Below are positions 33,737-41,261 of a stretch of DNA of 53,515 bases, one piece after another (the first letter of the stretch is position 1; every line of letters begins with the position of its first letter). The notes beneath the pieces are model-generated. The model was not told the origin of the DNA, did no database searches, and was given only the letters and a program-made list of their open reading frames with translations. Both the position numbers and the translations under genes were made by a program. Source of the stretch: Prevotella sp. (lineage in GTDB: Bacteria > Bacteroidota > Bacteroidia > Bacteroidales > Bacteroidaceae); NCBI GenBank assembly GCA_017412705.1, contig JAFPWS010000076.1, forward strand, positions 1 to 53,515, in the 5' to 3' direction.

Positions 33737-35911
33737 TCATCCCCCTTCAGGAAAGCCCTCCTTTCCGGTATAGGCGTTCGTCAGAGGTGTTCGCCTCCAA
33801 AGAGGTGACTTATGCGCATCTTCATTGGGCACTGTCCAGCGACGCTTGACAAAGTTACCGTAAGTGTCGATGATGGTCACACTGGGCAGATCCCTCGACT
33901 CCGTCCGCACGTAAAATGAGTTGTACCCATACGACAATATCCGGTGGGGGCTGTAGTCCGTATCAGGTGAGGTCCCGCTCTTGGATATCAGCCAGTCGTT
34001 CATCCAGACGATTTTCTCGTTGTAGTAAATGTCACGTTTCCTTGTCGGCCTGACCAGTTCCGGATACTTACGCAACACGTAGCCGGCCTTCAGACTGGTC
34101 ATCTCAACACCGCCAAGACTTACGAACTCAGGCTTCTCATGGTAGTAGGTGCCGTATTTCCTGTCCCAGTAGAGCGGATTGCCGTTGATGTCAGCCCCTT
34201 TCAGTATGGCTTCGCCCTCCCATTCCAGGTTCCCGTACATCGACAGCCGCAGGTCACGGCCGTCATTGTCGATGATGGTCACACGGCTCTTGTACACCAC
34301 ATAAGGATAGGTGCAGTAGGCGAAATAGCCGTCGTCGGCCCTCTTGACCTGTTGGAACAGGGGCTGGTGGATGATTCTCCCGTCCTGTGCAATGCCGTAA
34401 AGCCCGTTCTGCATGAAGATCTCAAGTCCCCGATGCTCTTCGTCAGCACGCTTGATATGCACCATGTGGGTGTTTACAAGCTCCTTCCCATTGCCGTCGC
34501 CTCTCACGTACAGCAGGCTCTGACGGCCCATGCCGGCCCTGCCAGCCAGCTGACCGGTGAACATCTGCTGCCAGTTCCAGTCCTCCGTAGGCAGGCCGAA
34601 GGCTTGGTACATCCCAACATGGTCGAGGATGACCACCTTGTCCTTGCCCTCGGCTATGCGCATGCCTCGCCCCACCTGCTGCAGGTACTTGCTCAGCGAC
34701 AGTGTGGGGCGCGCCAGCTGTATGAACTCCACCTCGGGGAAGTCCGCCCCCTCGCTGAGGATGTCCACGTTGACGACCACGTCTATCAAGCCGTCACGGT
34801 AGTCCTGCACCAGACGGTCACGCTCTGCCGTGGGGGTCCTGGCCTCTATCCAGCGGCAGTTCACCTTCTGCATCTGATAATATTCCGTGATGTGCCTGGC
34901 ATGGGCACGGTCAATGGCATACACGATGCCCTTCTTCCCGTTCACGAACTTCCGGTACGCCTGGTACAGGTTCTCTACCGACTCCTCGCAGTCCATCACC
35001 AGGGCCATCTCCTTCGTCTGGTAGTCACCGTCCGTCCCGCGTTTCTTCAGGCCCGCCACCTGCTTCAGGATGGGGTTGTCAGGCTCTGCCGTCACATAGT
35101 CGAAGTCAGAGAGCCACCCCATCCTGATAAACTCCTGTATGGTGTGCGACTGTACCAGCGTCTGGAACAGGTCCTGGAACCCGTCGTTGTTCAGTCTGCA
35201 CGGGGTCGCCGTCAGTCCAAGGAACTTCGCCTGCGGCCACCTCTCCCACAGCATCCTGTATGTCCTCGCCAGTGCATGATGCGCCTCGTCGATAATGATC
35301 AGGGAGGGGTTCCAGTTCCCTTCCCACTTGGGAGGGGTCAGGGGCAGGCTTTCCCGCGAAAGCTTCTGTATGCTTTCCACAACGATGTGGCTCTTCCCCA
35401 TGTCAATCCCGAAGTACCTCACCGTCCCGCGTATCTGCTCCAGCAGCTCCCGCCGGTGGGCCACTATCAGCACACCACCCTGGCAATCGCTCCCCTCGCC
35501 ATTTGGAGAGGGGGTCGGGGTGAGGCTTCTTATCACCTCCGCCATCAGCACCGTCTTTCCCGTACCCGTCGGCATCTGCACCATCACACTCCTGTACCTC
35601 GTCCAAGCCTCCTGTAGTTTGTCAATCATCTCCTGTTGGTAGTTTCTCAGGACATCACTCTTCATGATTTCCTCTACCACGCTCTCCCACTGATTCACAC
35701 GTTTCAGCTTGTCGCCTTTCGCCATCAATCGCTTGAACTTCGCCACCCTGTCAGGCTTCAGTTCACCCTTGTTCATCAGTTTCCGCTGATGTTTCATCCA
35801 GTTCAGCATCAGATGGTCCTCAACCCGGTGCTTCGACGGATTCCGGTGGTAGGTGTCCATATACTGCACAACCTCCCGATAATTCTTCAACCACTTCTCG
35901 TCCTGTGTCAT
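33737..35911 (-). CDS. DEAD/DEAH-box superfamily II helicase
   Basis: 724 residues. Start ATG 35911 overlaps the TGA of an upstream ORF (ATGA). A helical N-terminus (1-90) precedes the helicase core: Q/Walker A region MPTGTGKTVLM near residue 117, IVAHRRELLEQI near 150, DEAHH in SLIIIDEAHHAL near 206, LGLTATPCRL, and motif VI QVGRGMRI near 450. Residues 490-724 are an unassigned C-terminal region. Odd: three stretches are encoded by GC-rich palindromic repeat DNA in frame (about residues 129-142, 188-200 and the tail 706-724). Such helicases occur in restriction or defence settings and as stand-alone genes; no nuclease domain is visible here. Confidence 0.82.
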   Translation of the reverse strand: MTQDEKWLKNYREVVQYMDTYHRNPSKHRVEDHLMLNWMKHQRKLMNKGELKPDRVAKFKRLMAKGDKLKRVNQWESVVEEIMKSDVLRNYQQEMIDKLQEAWTRYRSVMVQMPTGTGKTVLMAEVIRSLTPTPSPNGEGSDCQGGVLIVAHRRELLEQIRGTVRYFGIDMGKSHIVVESIQKLSRESLPLTPPKWEGNWNPSLIIIDEAHHALARTYRMLWERWPQAKFLGLTATPCRLNNDGFQDLFQTLVQSHTIQEFIRMGWLSDFDYVTAEPDNPILKQVAGLKKRGTDGDYQTKEMALVMDCEESVENLYQAYRKFVNGKKGIVYAIDRAHARHITEYYQMQKVNCRWIEARTPTAERDRLVQDYRDGLIDVVVNVDILSEGADFPEVEFIQLARPTLSLSKYLQQVGRGMRIAEGKDKVVILDHVGMYQAFGLPTEDWNWQQMFTGQLAGRAGMGRQSLLYVRGDGNGKELVNTHMVHIKRADEEHRGLEIFMQNGLYGIAQDGRIIHQPLFQQVKRADDGYFAYCTYPYVVYKSRVTIIDNDGRDLRLSMYGNLEWEGEAILKGADINGNPLYWDRKYGTYYHEKPEFVSLGGVEMTSLKAGYVLRKYPELVRPTRKRDIYYNEKIVWMNDWLISKSGTSPDTDYSPHRILSYGYNSFYVRTESRDLPSVTIIDTYGNFVKRRWTVPNEDAHKSPLWRRTPLTNAYTGKEGFPEGG
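35312..35345. repeat. GC-rich palindromic element inside the helicase gene (1)
   Basis: Inverted repeat CCCTTCCCA (35318-35326), 2-base loop, TGGGAGGGG (35329-35337), one mismatch. On the coding strand it reads LPLTPPKWEG in frame, just before the DEAH motif, where related helicases have a short loop. Confidence 0.7.
35487..35525. repeat. GC-rich palindromic element inside the helicase gene (2)
   Basis: Inverted repeat CCCCTCGCCA (35492-35501), 2-base loop, TGGAGAGGGG (35504-35513), one mismatch, flanked by a GGTCGGGGTGAGG tail. Translates to LTPTPSPNGEG in frame between the Walker A helix and the next strand. Confidence 0.72.
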
Positions 35912-36279
35912 CTTGTAATGCTTGTTTCATTTTGTTGTAGCGAAAAGGCAGGCCATGTGTCTTCCAAATCATAATCACGCGACTGTTGGCCGGCTCCGGA
36001 CACCATGTCCTTGAACTCTGCACTGTCCCAAGCCCCGAGGAAATTATTGTAGCGGGCATTCCTCACGACCGCTATACAGTCCATCTCTTCTGCAATGTCG
36101 GCAGGAAGTCCGTCCATACCCCTTATCGTGCAAAAGAGTCCCCTCGTCATTTCCAATATCAGTTCCAGACTGTAACCGACATCTTGCCTGGTCTCTGCGA
36201 ACATTTCAGGATGCCACACGAACAGCTTGTGCAACACCCTGAACAAAACGGTGAGGTTCCCGACGGCCAGATAGGTCAA
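35908..36279 (-). CDS. Unrecognised ORF coupled to the helicase
   Basis: The open frame ends at TGA 35908-35910, which overlaps the helicase ATG. The 5' end is uncertain: the frame has a TTG at 36279, an ATG at about 36216 (MFAETRQDVG) and stays open beyond 36320. The product (HPEMFAETRQDVGYSLELILEM, then AVVRNARYNNFLGAWDSAEF) is mostly helical and charged; I recognise no family. Upstream, the DNA at 36322-36287 reads as the first codons of an aminotransferase in another frame, so this ORF may be a true short gene that lost its start or a decaying fragment. Confidence 0.45.
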   Translation of the reverse strand: MTYLAVGNLTVLFRVLHKLFVWHPEMFAETRQDVGYSLELILEMTRGLFCTIRGMDGLPADIAEEMDCIAVVRNARYNNFLGAWDSAEFKDMVSGAGQQSRDYDLEDTWPAFSLQQNETSITR

Positions 36280-36286
36280 CCTGCTT

Positions 36287-36322
36287 GTGCGCCAGACAGA
36301 GGTAGATTCTCTTATTTGCCAT
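36287..36322 (-). pseudogene. 5' fragment of a DegT/DnrJ/EryC1 aminotransferase gene
   Basis: Starting at ATG 36322 the minus strand reads MANKRIYLCLAH, matching the start of the intact aminotransferase at 39397 (MERKRIYLCLAH) at 10 of 12 residues and similarly at the DNA level. Similarity stops there; the frame continues for 26 unrelated residues to a TGA. This is a truncated gene head, the only trace of a second aminotransferase copy. Confidence 0.65.
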
Positions 36323-36391
36323 GATATCTTATTTATTGTTAATTATTTGCCAATAGTCAAACCATTATTCTTTCAACTTGAAAATTTTATG

Positions 36392-36399
36392 TAATTTTG
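36392..36399 (+). promoter_or_regulatory. Possible promoter -7 element of the AAA ATPase gene
   Basis: TAATTTTG, 29 bases before ATG 36429. Fits TAnnTTTG. No convincing TTTG at -33, so moderate confidence. It favours the start at 36429 over the in-frame ATG at 36378. Confidence 0.5.
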
Positions 36400-36428
36400 G
36401 AGCACAATTCCGAAATTGCATAATCTTT

Positions 36429-37592
36429 ATGGATAAAAACTTATATCTTACCCGTTCTATCGAGGATGTCATTACTGAGGCTTCCCTGTATTTCTCTGTC
36501 ATTTCTGTTACTGGTCCTCGTCAGTCCGGAAAGAGTACACTCCTGAAACATCTTTTCCCCGATATACCCAAATACAGTCTGAAAGATGTCAATATCCGCG
36601 AATTTGCAGAACACGATCCCATTGCTTTCCTCCGCCAGCATCCCAAAGGTATGTTTATCGATGAGGTACAGAAGGTTCCCCTACTGTTGGAGTACATTCA
36701 AGGCATTGTAGACGATGCCCCTGACACTCAATTTTTGCTCACCGGCAGTTCCAATTTCGAATTACTCAGCCATCTCAGCGAGTCGCTTCCTGGTCGAGCG
36801 GGAGTATACGAGCTATTACCCATGACCTATAGCGAGACTGCGCCGACCATGAGCGATGCATCGCTCGACGAGTTTCTCTTCAGCGGACTCTATCCGGCCG
36901 TCTGTGCCAAGAAGAACAAGCCCCGCTTGTTTTACCCCTCATACGTCAAGACCTATCTGGAACGTGATGTGCGCAACCTTCTTAAAATCAAAGATCAGAT
37001 GCAGTTCATGCGTTTCATGAAACTTTGTGCAGCACGAGTTGGCTCCATTTTCAATGCCTCTGAACTGTCAGCCCAGCTTGGCGTAGATAGCAAGACCGTC
37101 ACACACTGGCTTTCCGTGCTCCAGGCATCCTATCTCGTCACGCTCCTGCCACCTTATTATGAGAACATCTCCAAGCGACTTGTCAAGAGTCCCAAACTAT
37201 ACTTCTGCGACCCAGGCCTTGCCTGCTTCCTGCTCGACATTGAAAGCCCCCGGCAGTTGGAACGCGACAAGATGCGTGGTGCCATTTTCGAAAACTATGT
37301 GGTCATGGAGGTCATCAAGCACCGCTATAACCGTGGCCTCCTTGATGGTGTATTCTTCTATCGCGACTCCAACCAGAATGAAGTAGATATTCTTTTAAAG
37401 GAAGAGGGAGAGATAACGGCCATTGAGGTCAAGTCATCCATGACCTACCATTCCTCATTTGCCGACAGCCTCAACAAGCTTTCCGATTGGATTAAGACTC
37501 CTGTAGTCAGAAAGATAATTGTCTATACAGGAAACTTCGAAAATACCGCCAGTGACATCAAACTCATCAATTACAAGAATCTTCTTCTGTGA
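36429..37592 (+). CDS. AAA_14 / DUF4143 ATPase
   Basis: 387 residues from ATG 36429 (MDKNLYLTRSIEDVITEAS). N-terminal AAA_14 domain with Walker A GPRQSGKST near residue 31 and Walker B MFIDEVQKV near 76, sensor LLTGSSNFELL near 110; a winged-helix-like middle (SELSAQLGVDSKTVTHWLSVLQ) and the DUF4143 domain with a nuclease-like core (FYRDSNQNEVDILLKEEGEITAIEVKSS: D and E-x-K spacing of PD-(D/E)XK enzymes). Family is widespread, often as an isolated mobile gene; its role is unclear. It lies between two remnants of polysaccharide genes, on the opposite strand to everything around it. Confidence 0.9.
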   Translation: MDKNLYLTRSIEDVITEASLYFSVISVTGPRQSGKSTLLKHLFPDIPKYSLKDVNIREFAEHDPIAFLRQHPKGMFIDEVQKVPLLLEYIQGIVDDAPDTQFLLTGSSNFELLSHLSESLPGRAGVYELLPMTYSETAPTMSDASLDEFLFSGLYPAVCAKKNKPRLFYPSYVKTYLERDVRNLLKIKDQMQFMRFMKLCAARVGSIFNASELSAQLGVDSKTVTHWLSVLQASYLVTLLPPYYENISKRLVKSPKLYFCDPGLACFLLDIESPRQLERDKMRGAIFENYVVMEVIKHRYNRGLLDGVFFYRDSNQNEVDILLKEEGEITAIEVKSSMTYHSSFADSLNKLSDWIKTPVVRKIIVYTGNFENTASDIKLINYKNLLL

Positions 37593-37595
37593 GCA

Positions 37596-37956
37596 CTAAA
37601 TCACCTCCCCCGCATACTCCATTTTCTTACCAAGTACAGTACATAATATCATTTGTATATCCTTTACAAATGAATAATGCCTATAATAATAGCAGTTAAG
37701 CCTTACCTTATCAGGATAGATGACATTGTCATTATACCACACCGCCACCTCCTGATCCGACATTTTGTCAATCTGCTCCTGCGGAAGACGTCTGCCCTCA
37801 GACATCAGCCTTCTGACATCTGCCAGCATCTCATCCTCCAAACGATACTTCAAAGTTGCCGGTCCAGTGATGCCGGGGCGCAACTTCAGCACATCCCAAA
37901 GTCCTGACAGCTCATCCAGCTTCCAGTGCCGCAATTTCGCACCAATGGGCAGACCC
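37596..37956 (-). pseudogene. Truncated second copy of the initiating sugar-phosphate transferase
   Basis: Reads IGAKLRHWKLDEL through KMEYAGEVI, closely matching the C-terminal half of the intact gene at 39437-40111. It lacks the membrane-anchored N-terminus and has lost 84 bases (28 codons) including the conserved catalytic-site loop. In the intact copy these bases lie between two 11-base direct repeats, CAGCACATCCC at 39728 and 39812; the pseudogene keeps one (37887-37897). Two blocks are identical to the intact gene (37684-37745 = 39525-39586, 62 bases; 37750-37829 = 39591-39670, 80 bases), while the flanks differ, which suggests gene conversion. Not expected to be functional. Confidence 0.88.
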
Positions 37957-37993
37957 TATATGGGCTGAATATATGATATTGATACTTATCCAT
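37943..37993 (-). pseudogene. Possible 5' fragment of a galactokinase-like gene
   Basis: From ATG 37993 the minus strand reads MDKYQYHIFSPYRVCPL. SPYRVCP followed by a Gly-Ala pair is what I expect near the start of some galactokinase-family (GHMP) proteins, but here the frame runs straight into the sugar-transferase remnant. The match is short and from memory, so this is a weak call. Confidence 0.3.
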
Positions 37994-38071
37994 TGTATTA
38001 TTCCTTATTTTTACCCCATTGAGGTACAAACAAGTAACTACAGAATTGCCAGATGGCTATCAAAAGGCTCT

Positions 38072-39397
38072 TCATCCGATGATGTTTTCCTTGATGGTGT
38101 CAACGATGTATTTTACATCCTCGTCGCTCACGTATGGGCCGGCAGGCAAGCACATACCCACCTTGAAAATAGCCTCTGATACACCATTGACGTATGCTGG
38201 AGCATCCTGATAAACCGGCTGCTTGTGCATGGGTTTCCAGACAGGACGAGCCTCAATGCCAGCGGCATCCAATGCTACACGCAACGCCTCTACATTATCA
38301 TTCGGCTGACAGTCAGTAACTGCCGTTGATGCCGCATGGATAACACCCGCAGCCCCGCCAACTGCACCCTGCACAATCGTCTTATAGGCATTCTCCTGAC
38401 CTTTCACCTTCACGTTCTCGTCAATCGTGACGGTGCAAAGCCAATAGTTAGAGTCGTAGACGGAAGCCCCCTCTAAATCTCCCCCCTTAGGGGAGACTTT
38501 GGGCTGCGAGTGTACAGTTATACCTGGAACATCAGCCAAAAGCTCTTCGTACATCTTTTGCACATGCTTGTGATGCGCAATATGGTCATCAACAATGGTC
38601 ATCTGACCACGACCGATACCTGCACAGATGTTACTCATGCGGTAGTTATACCCTATCTTCTCATGCTGATAGTAAGGATAGCTTTCACGATACTGCGTGG
38701 CATACATCATAATCTCGCGCCAAGACTCTTCATCAGGAGTAATCAATGCACCTCCTCCAGAAGTGGTTATCATCTTATTGCCATTGAAGCTCAACACACC
38801 ATACTTACCGAACGTACCCAACATCTGTCCGTTATACTTCGAGCCAAAGCCCTCAGCCGCATCCTCAATCACGGGAATCTCATACTTGTTGGCTATCTCC
38901 ATAATGCGGTCAATCCTATACGGCATACCGTAGAGGGCTACAGGTATGATAGCCGCAGGCTTCCTGCCCGTCTTGGCAATTCTATCCTTGATGGCTTCTT
39001 CCAGCAGTTCCGGGTCCATGTTCCACGTATCCTTCTCTGAGTCAACGAACACTGGTGCAGCCCCAAGATACGTGATAGGATGGCTCGACGCACAGAACGT
39101 AAAGCTCTGAACCAGCACCTCATCCCCAGGGCCAACGCCACAAGCTATCAGTGCCAGATGCACCGCCGCCGTACCACTCGACAACGCTACGACTCTCTTA
39201 TTTAGGGACTCACATCTTACATCATCCTTCAGCCCTCTTACATCCGAAACGAACGTTTCGAGATCCTTCTCAAACCCATTCACATTCGGGCCCAACGGCA
39301 CCACCCAGTTTGTATCAAACGCCTCTTTGATGTACTTCTGTTCCAGTCCGGCCTCGCTCATATGAGCCAGACACAGGTAAATTCTCTTTCTTTCCAT
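38072..39397 (-). CDS. DegT/DnrJ/EryC1/StrS-family aminotransferase
   Basis: 441 residues, PLP-dependent aminotransferase of nucleotide-sugar synthesis, usually acting on a keto-sugar to give an amino sugar. ALSSGTAAVHLALIA near residue 72 binds the cofactor phosphate, VIEDAAEGFGSKYNG near 176 contains the Asp, and SFNGNKMITTSGGG near 204 the Schiff-base Lys. Start ATG 39397 (MERKRIYLCLAHMSEAGLEQ). It follows the sugar-phosphate transferase by 39 bases. Odd: residues about 298-311 (KVSPKGGDLEG) are encoded by a palindromic GC-rich repeat. Confidence 0.9.
   Translation of the reverse strand: MERKRIYLCLAHMSEAGLEQKYIKEAFDTNWVVPLGPNVNGFEKDLETFVSDVRGLKDDVRCESLNKRVVALSSGTAAVHLALIACGVGPGDEVLVQSFTFCASSHPITYLGAAPVFVDSEKDTWNMDPELLEEAIKDRIAKTGRKPAAIIPVALYGMPYRIDRIMEIANKYEIPVIEDAAEGFGSKYNGQMLGTFGKYGVLSFNGNKMITTSGGGALITPDEESWREIMMYATQYRESYPYYQHEKIGYNYRMSNICAGIGRGQMTIVDDHIAHHKHVQKMYEELLADVPGITVHSQPKVSPKGGDLEGASVYDSNYWLCTVTIDENVKVKGQENAYKTIVQGAVGGAAGVIHAASTAVTDCQPNDNVEALRVALDAAGIEARPVWKPMHKQPVYQDAPAYVNGVSEAIFKVGMCLPAGPYVSDEDVKYIVDTIKENIIG
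38467..38505. repeat. GC-rich palindromic element inside the aminotransferase gene
   Basis: Inverted repeat TCTCCCC (38478-38484), 5-base loop, GGGGAGA (38490-38496), flanked by further C- and G-rich bases. On the coding strand it reads KVSPKGGDLEG in frame within a surface region between VPGITVHSQ and YDSNYWLCTV. Confidence 0.7.
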
Positions 39398-39436
39398 AAT
39401 ATATTGCTTTCTGTTTCTTCAGTGACTTCTGTGTGA

Positions 39437-40111
39437 CTATATCACCTCCCCCGCATACTCCATCTTCTTACCAAGCACAGTACAGAATATCATCTGAATG
39501 TCCTTAATGAAGGAATAATGCTTGTAATAATAGCAGTTAAGCCTTACCTTATCAGGATAGATGACATTGTCATTATACCACACCGCTAGTTCCTGATCCG
39601 ACATTTTGTCAATCTGCTCCTGCGGAAGACGTCTGCCCTCAGACATCAGCCTTCTGACATCTGCCAGCATTTCGTCCTCAAGACGATATTTGAGAGTGGC
39701 AGGTCCAGTAATCCCCGGCCTCAACTTCAGCACATCCCTGTCCTCACCGACAAGTTTATCCGCATATCCAGGTACGTCAGGCCTTGGCCCCACAAAACTC
39801 ATATTGCCTATCAGCACATCCCACAGCCCGGGCAGTTCATCCAACTTCCAATGCCTCAGCGTAGCCCCAAACGGAGTAATCCTACTATCCCCTGCCACAC
39901 TGACCGTCGAGCCATTATGCTTCACTGTCATTGTCCGGAACTTATGGCAGTCAAACAACCGTCCATCTTTCCCTACCCTCTTCTGCACAAAGAAGGCAGG
40001 CCCTCCCGGCATCTTAATCTTAACAAGGATGGCCACAATCATCAGTACAGGCCATAAGAACAAAAGCCCAATTAGTGATACTAACCGGTCAAATATCCAT
40101 TTTAGTAACAT
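39437..40111 (-). CDS. Undecaprenyl-phosphate sugar-phosphate transferase (initiating)
   Basis: 224 residues of the bacterial sugar transferase family PF02397. It starts polysaccharide assembly by moving a sugar-1-phosphate from a nucleotide sugar to undecaprenyl phosphate. One N-terminal membrane helix (KWIFDRLVSLIGLLFLWPVL), then FVQKRVGKDGRLFDCHKFRTM, LRHWKLDELPGLWDVL and SFVGPRPDVPGY. As often in Bacteroides polysaccharide loci it is near the distal end of the operon. A broken copy lies 1.5 kb downstream. It follows the NTP_transf_5 gene by 13 bases. Confidence 0.93.
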   Translation of the reverse strand: MLLKWIFDRLVSLIGLLFLWPVLMIVAILVKIKMPGGPAFFVQKRVGKDGRLFDCHKFRTMTVKHNGSTVSVAGDSRITPFGATLRHWKLDELPGLWDVLIGNMSFVGPRPDVPGYADKLVGEDRDVLKLRPGITGPATLKYRLEDEMLADVRRLMSEGRRLPQEQIDKMSDQELAVWYNDNVIYPDKVRLNCYYYKHYSFIKDIQMIFCTVLGKKMEYAGEVI

Positions 40112-40124
40112 AGTTATATTATTA

Positions 40125-41258
40125 TCACCCTTCCCCTCTCACTGCACTCCGTATCCCATAGAACATTATCCTTGGGAAGAACCGCAGTGAGTCCATCGGG
40201 AATATCCTTGCATGATTAACCAAGTCGCCTATACGCCTGAACATAGAGAACGCCTTGCGGACAACAAACTGGCGACTTAACCATGAATCATGCTCCATTA
40301 ACCATGAGCCACGGTTGTGGCCCATATTGCCGGACATCATTATAAACTCGATGATACTGTTGGCCTTCTTGTTCCAACGAGGCGACTCATCATACATTGG
40401 CATGGCATCCTTAGGCATTCCCAACCATTCGACAGCCAGGGCAGCAAAAGCCTTCCACTCAGAAACCAAGCCCATCTGCTTGATTCGTGATTCCAAAGCT
40501 TTCTTGTCAAGTTTCTCCCTATACGTCCATAGCAATCTGCACCAATCACATATCTGCCTCAACCCCACACCCTCTATAAAGAAATGTTGTAAGATATGGG
40601 TAAAAACATAAAATGCATCGTTCTCCACGCTAAGCAGAAACACCTGAGTACCATTGTTATTCCAAGACCTCACATTCCCGCCGGCGAAAGTGTCATTTCG
40701 AATATCGTCTAATACGCGGTTTATCCTTTGGGACAGTCCAACACGCAAACTGCCATGAAGTTCAACTACAAAGTCCTCGATGGTCATTCCAAGATGTTTT
40801 TCCTCTACATACTCGTCTTCTACCGACGACGCTAATGGGACTACAACTTCCTTCGCCTTGTTATAGTTATCCTCACTGAGAAACAAGTCAACATCCCCGC
40901 TTGCTCGCCACAATGGCTTTTCATAGCACTGAGCTATACCCTGCCCTTTTACCAATACCGCATGAACATCCTTTTTGCGAAGCTTTTCCAACAGCACAGC
41001 AATGAACCTATTCATAGCCAGATTCTCCTGCTCTATCTGTAATGTGCTCCCGATAAACTGAAGCAATTCATCTTGCGGCACTTTCACATCCACAACATGC
41101 TCCAATCCGGCTGTCACCAGCCCCACTACCGCCTGTTCCTCAGCAAGCCGCATTATCTCCTCGTAATTCACCTTACCACATGGCGAAAGTCGGACTTCTT
41201 TATTCCAAAGCCCGGCTCTCAGCAAAGCAAAGAAAGCACTTGTGTTAATATCTTTCAC
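40125..41258 (-). CDS. Nucleotidyltransferase-fold protein (NTP_transf_5 type)
   Basis: 377 residues. The middle carries a Pol-beta-like nucleotidyltransferase motif (LVKGQGIAQCYEKPLWRASGDVDLFL, GD-x-D near residue 115) in a pattern typical of the PF14907 family found inside polysaccharide loci. Substrate unknown. Odd: residues about 316-328 (GSWLMEHDSWLS) are encoded by a 21-base word repeat with TTAACCATGA twice. It follows a GT2 gene by 3 bases. Confidence 0.78.
   Translation of the reverse strand: MKDINTSAFFALLRAGLWNKEVRLSPCGKVNYEEIMRLAEEQAVVGLVTAGLEHVVDVKVPQDELLQFIGSTLQIEQENLAMNRFIAVLLEKLRKKDVHAVLVKGQGIAQCYEKPLWRASGDVDLFLSEDNYNKAKEVVVPLASSVEDEYVEEKHLGMTIEDFVVELHGSLRVGLSQRINRVLDDIRNDTFAGGNVRSWNNNGTQVFLLSVENDAFYVFTHILQHFFIEGVGLRQICDWCRLLWTYREKLDKKALESRIKQMGLVSEWKAFAALAVEWLGMPKDAMPMYDESPRWNKKANSIIEFIMMSGNMGHNRGSWLMEHDSWLSRQFVVRKAFSMFRRIGDLVNHARIFPMDSLRFFPRIMFYGIRSAVRGEG
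40277..40307. repeat. Word repeat inside the NTP_transf_5 gene
   Basis: TTAACCATGA at 40277-40286 and 40298-40307, spaced by 21 bases, with ATCATG between. In frame it gives SWLMEHDSWL, reminiscent of the junk peptides made by CCATGAACCATGAA-type repeats in this group. Confidence 0.6.
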
Positions 41259-41261
41259 GCT

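Noticed and set aside
34139-35617. 492-codon open frame on the plus strand through the helicase gene
   Set aside because: It is antisense to a gene with clear helicase motifs, shows no recognisable domain and is rich in His, Leu, Val and Arg as expected from reading GC-biased codons backwards.
35908-36279. Four-helix 23S intervening-sequence protein
   Set aside because: Length is similar but the family's typical N-terminal helix pattern and conserved Arg/Asn motifs are not present.
37596-37934. A working short sugar transferase
   Set aside because: It has no membrane anchor, lacks 28 codons around the active site and has only a TTG as start; it is a remnant of the neighbouring gene.
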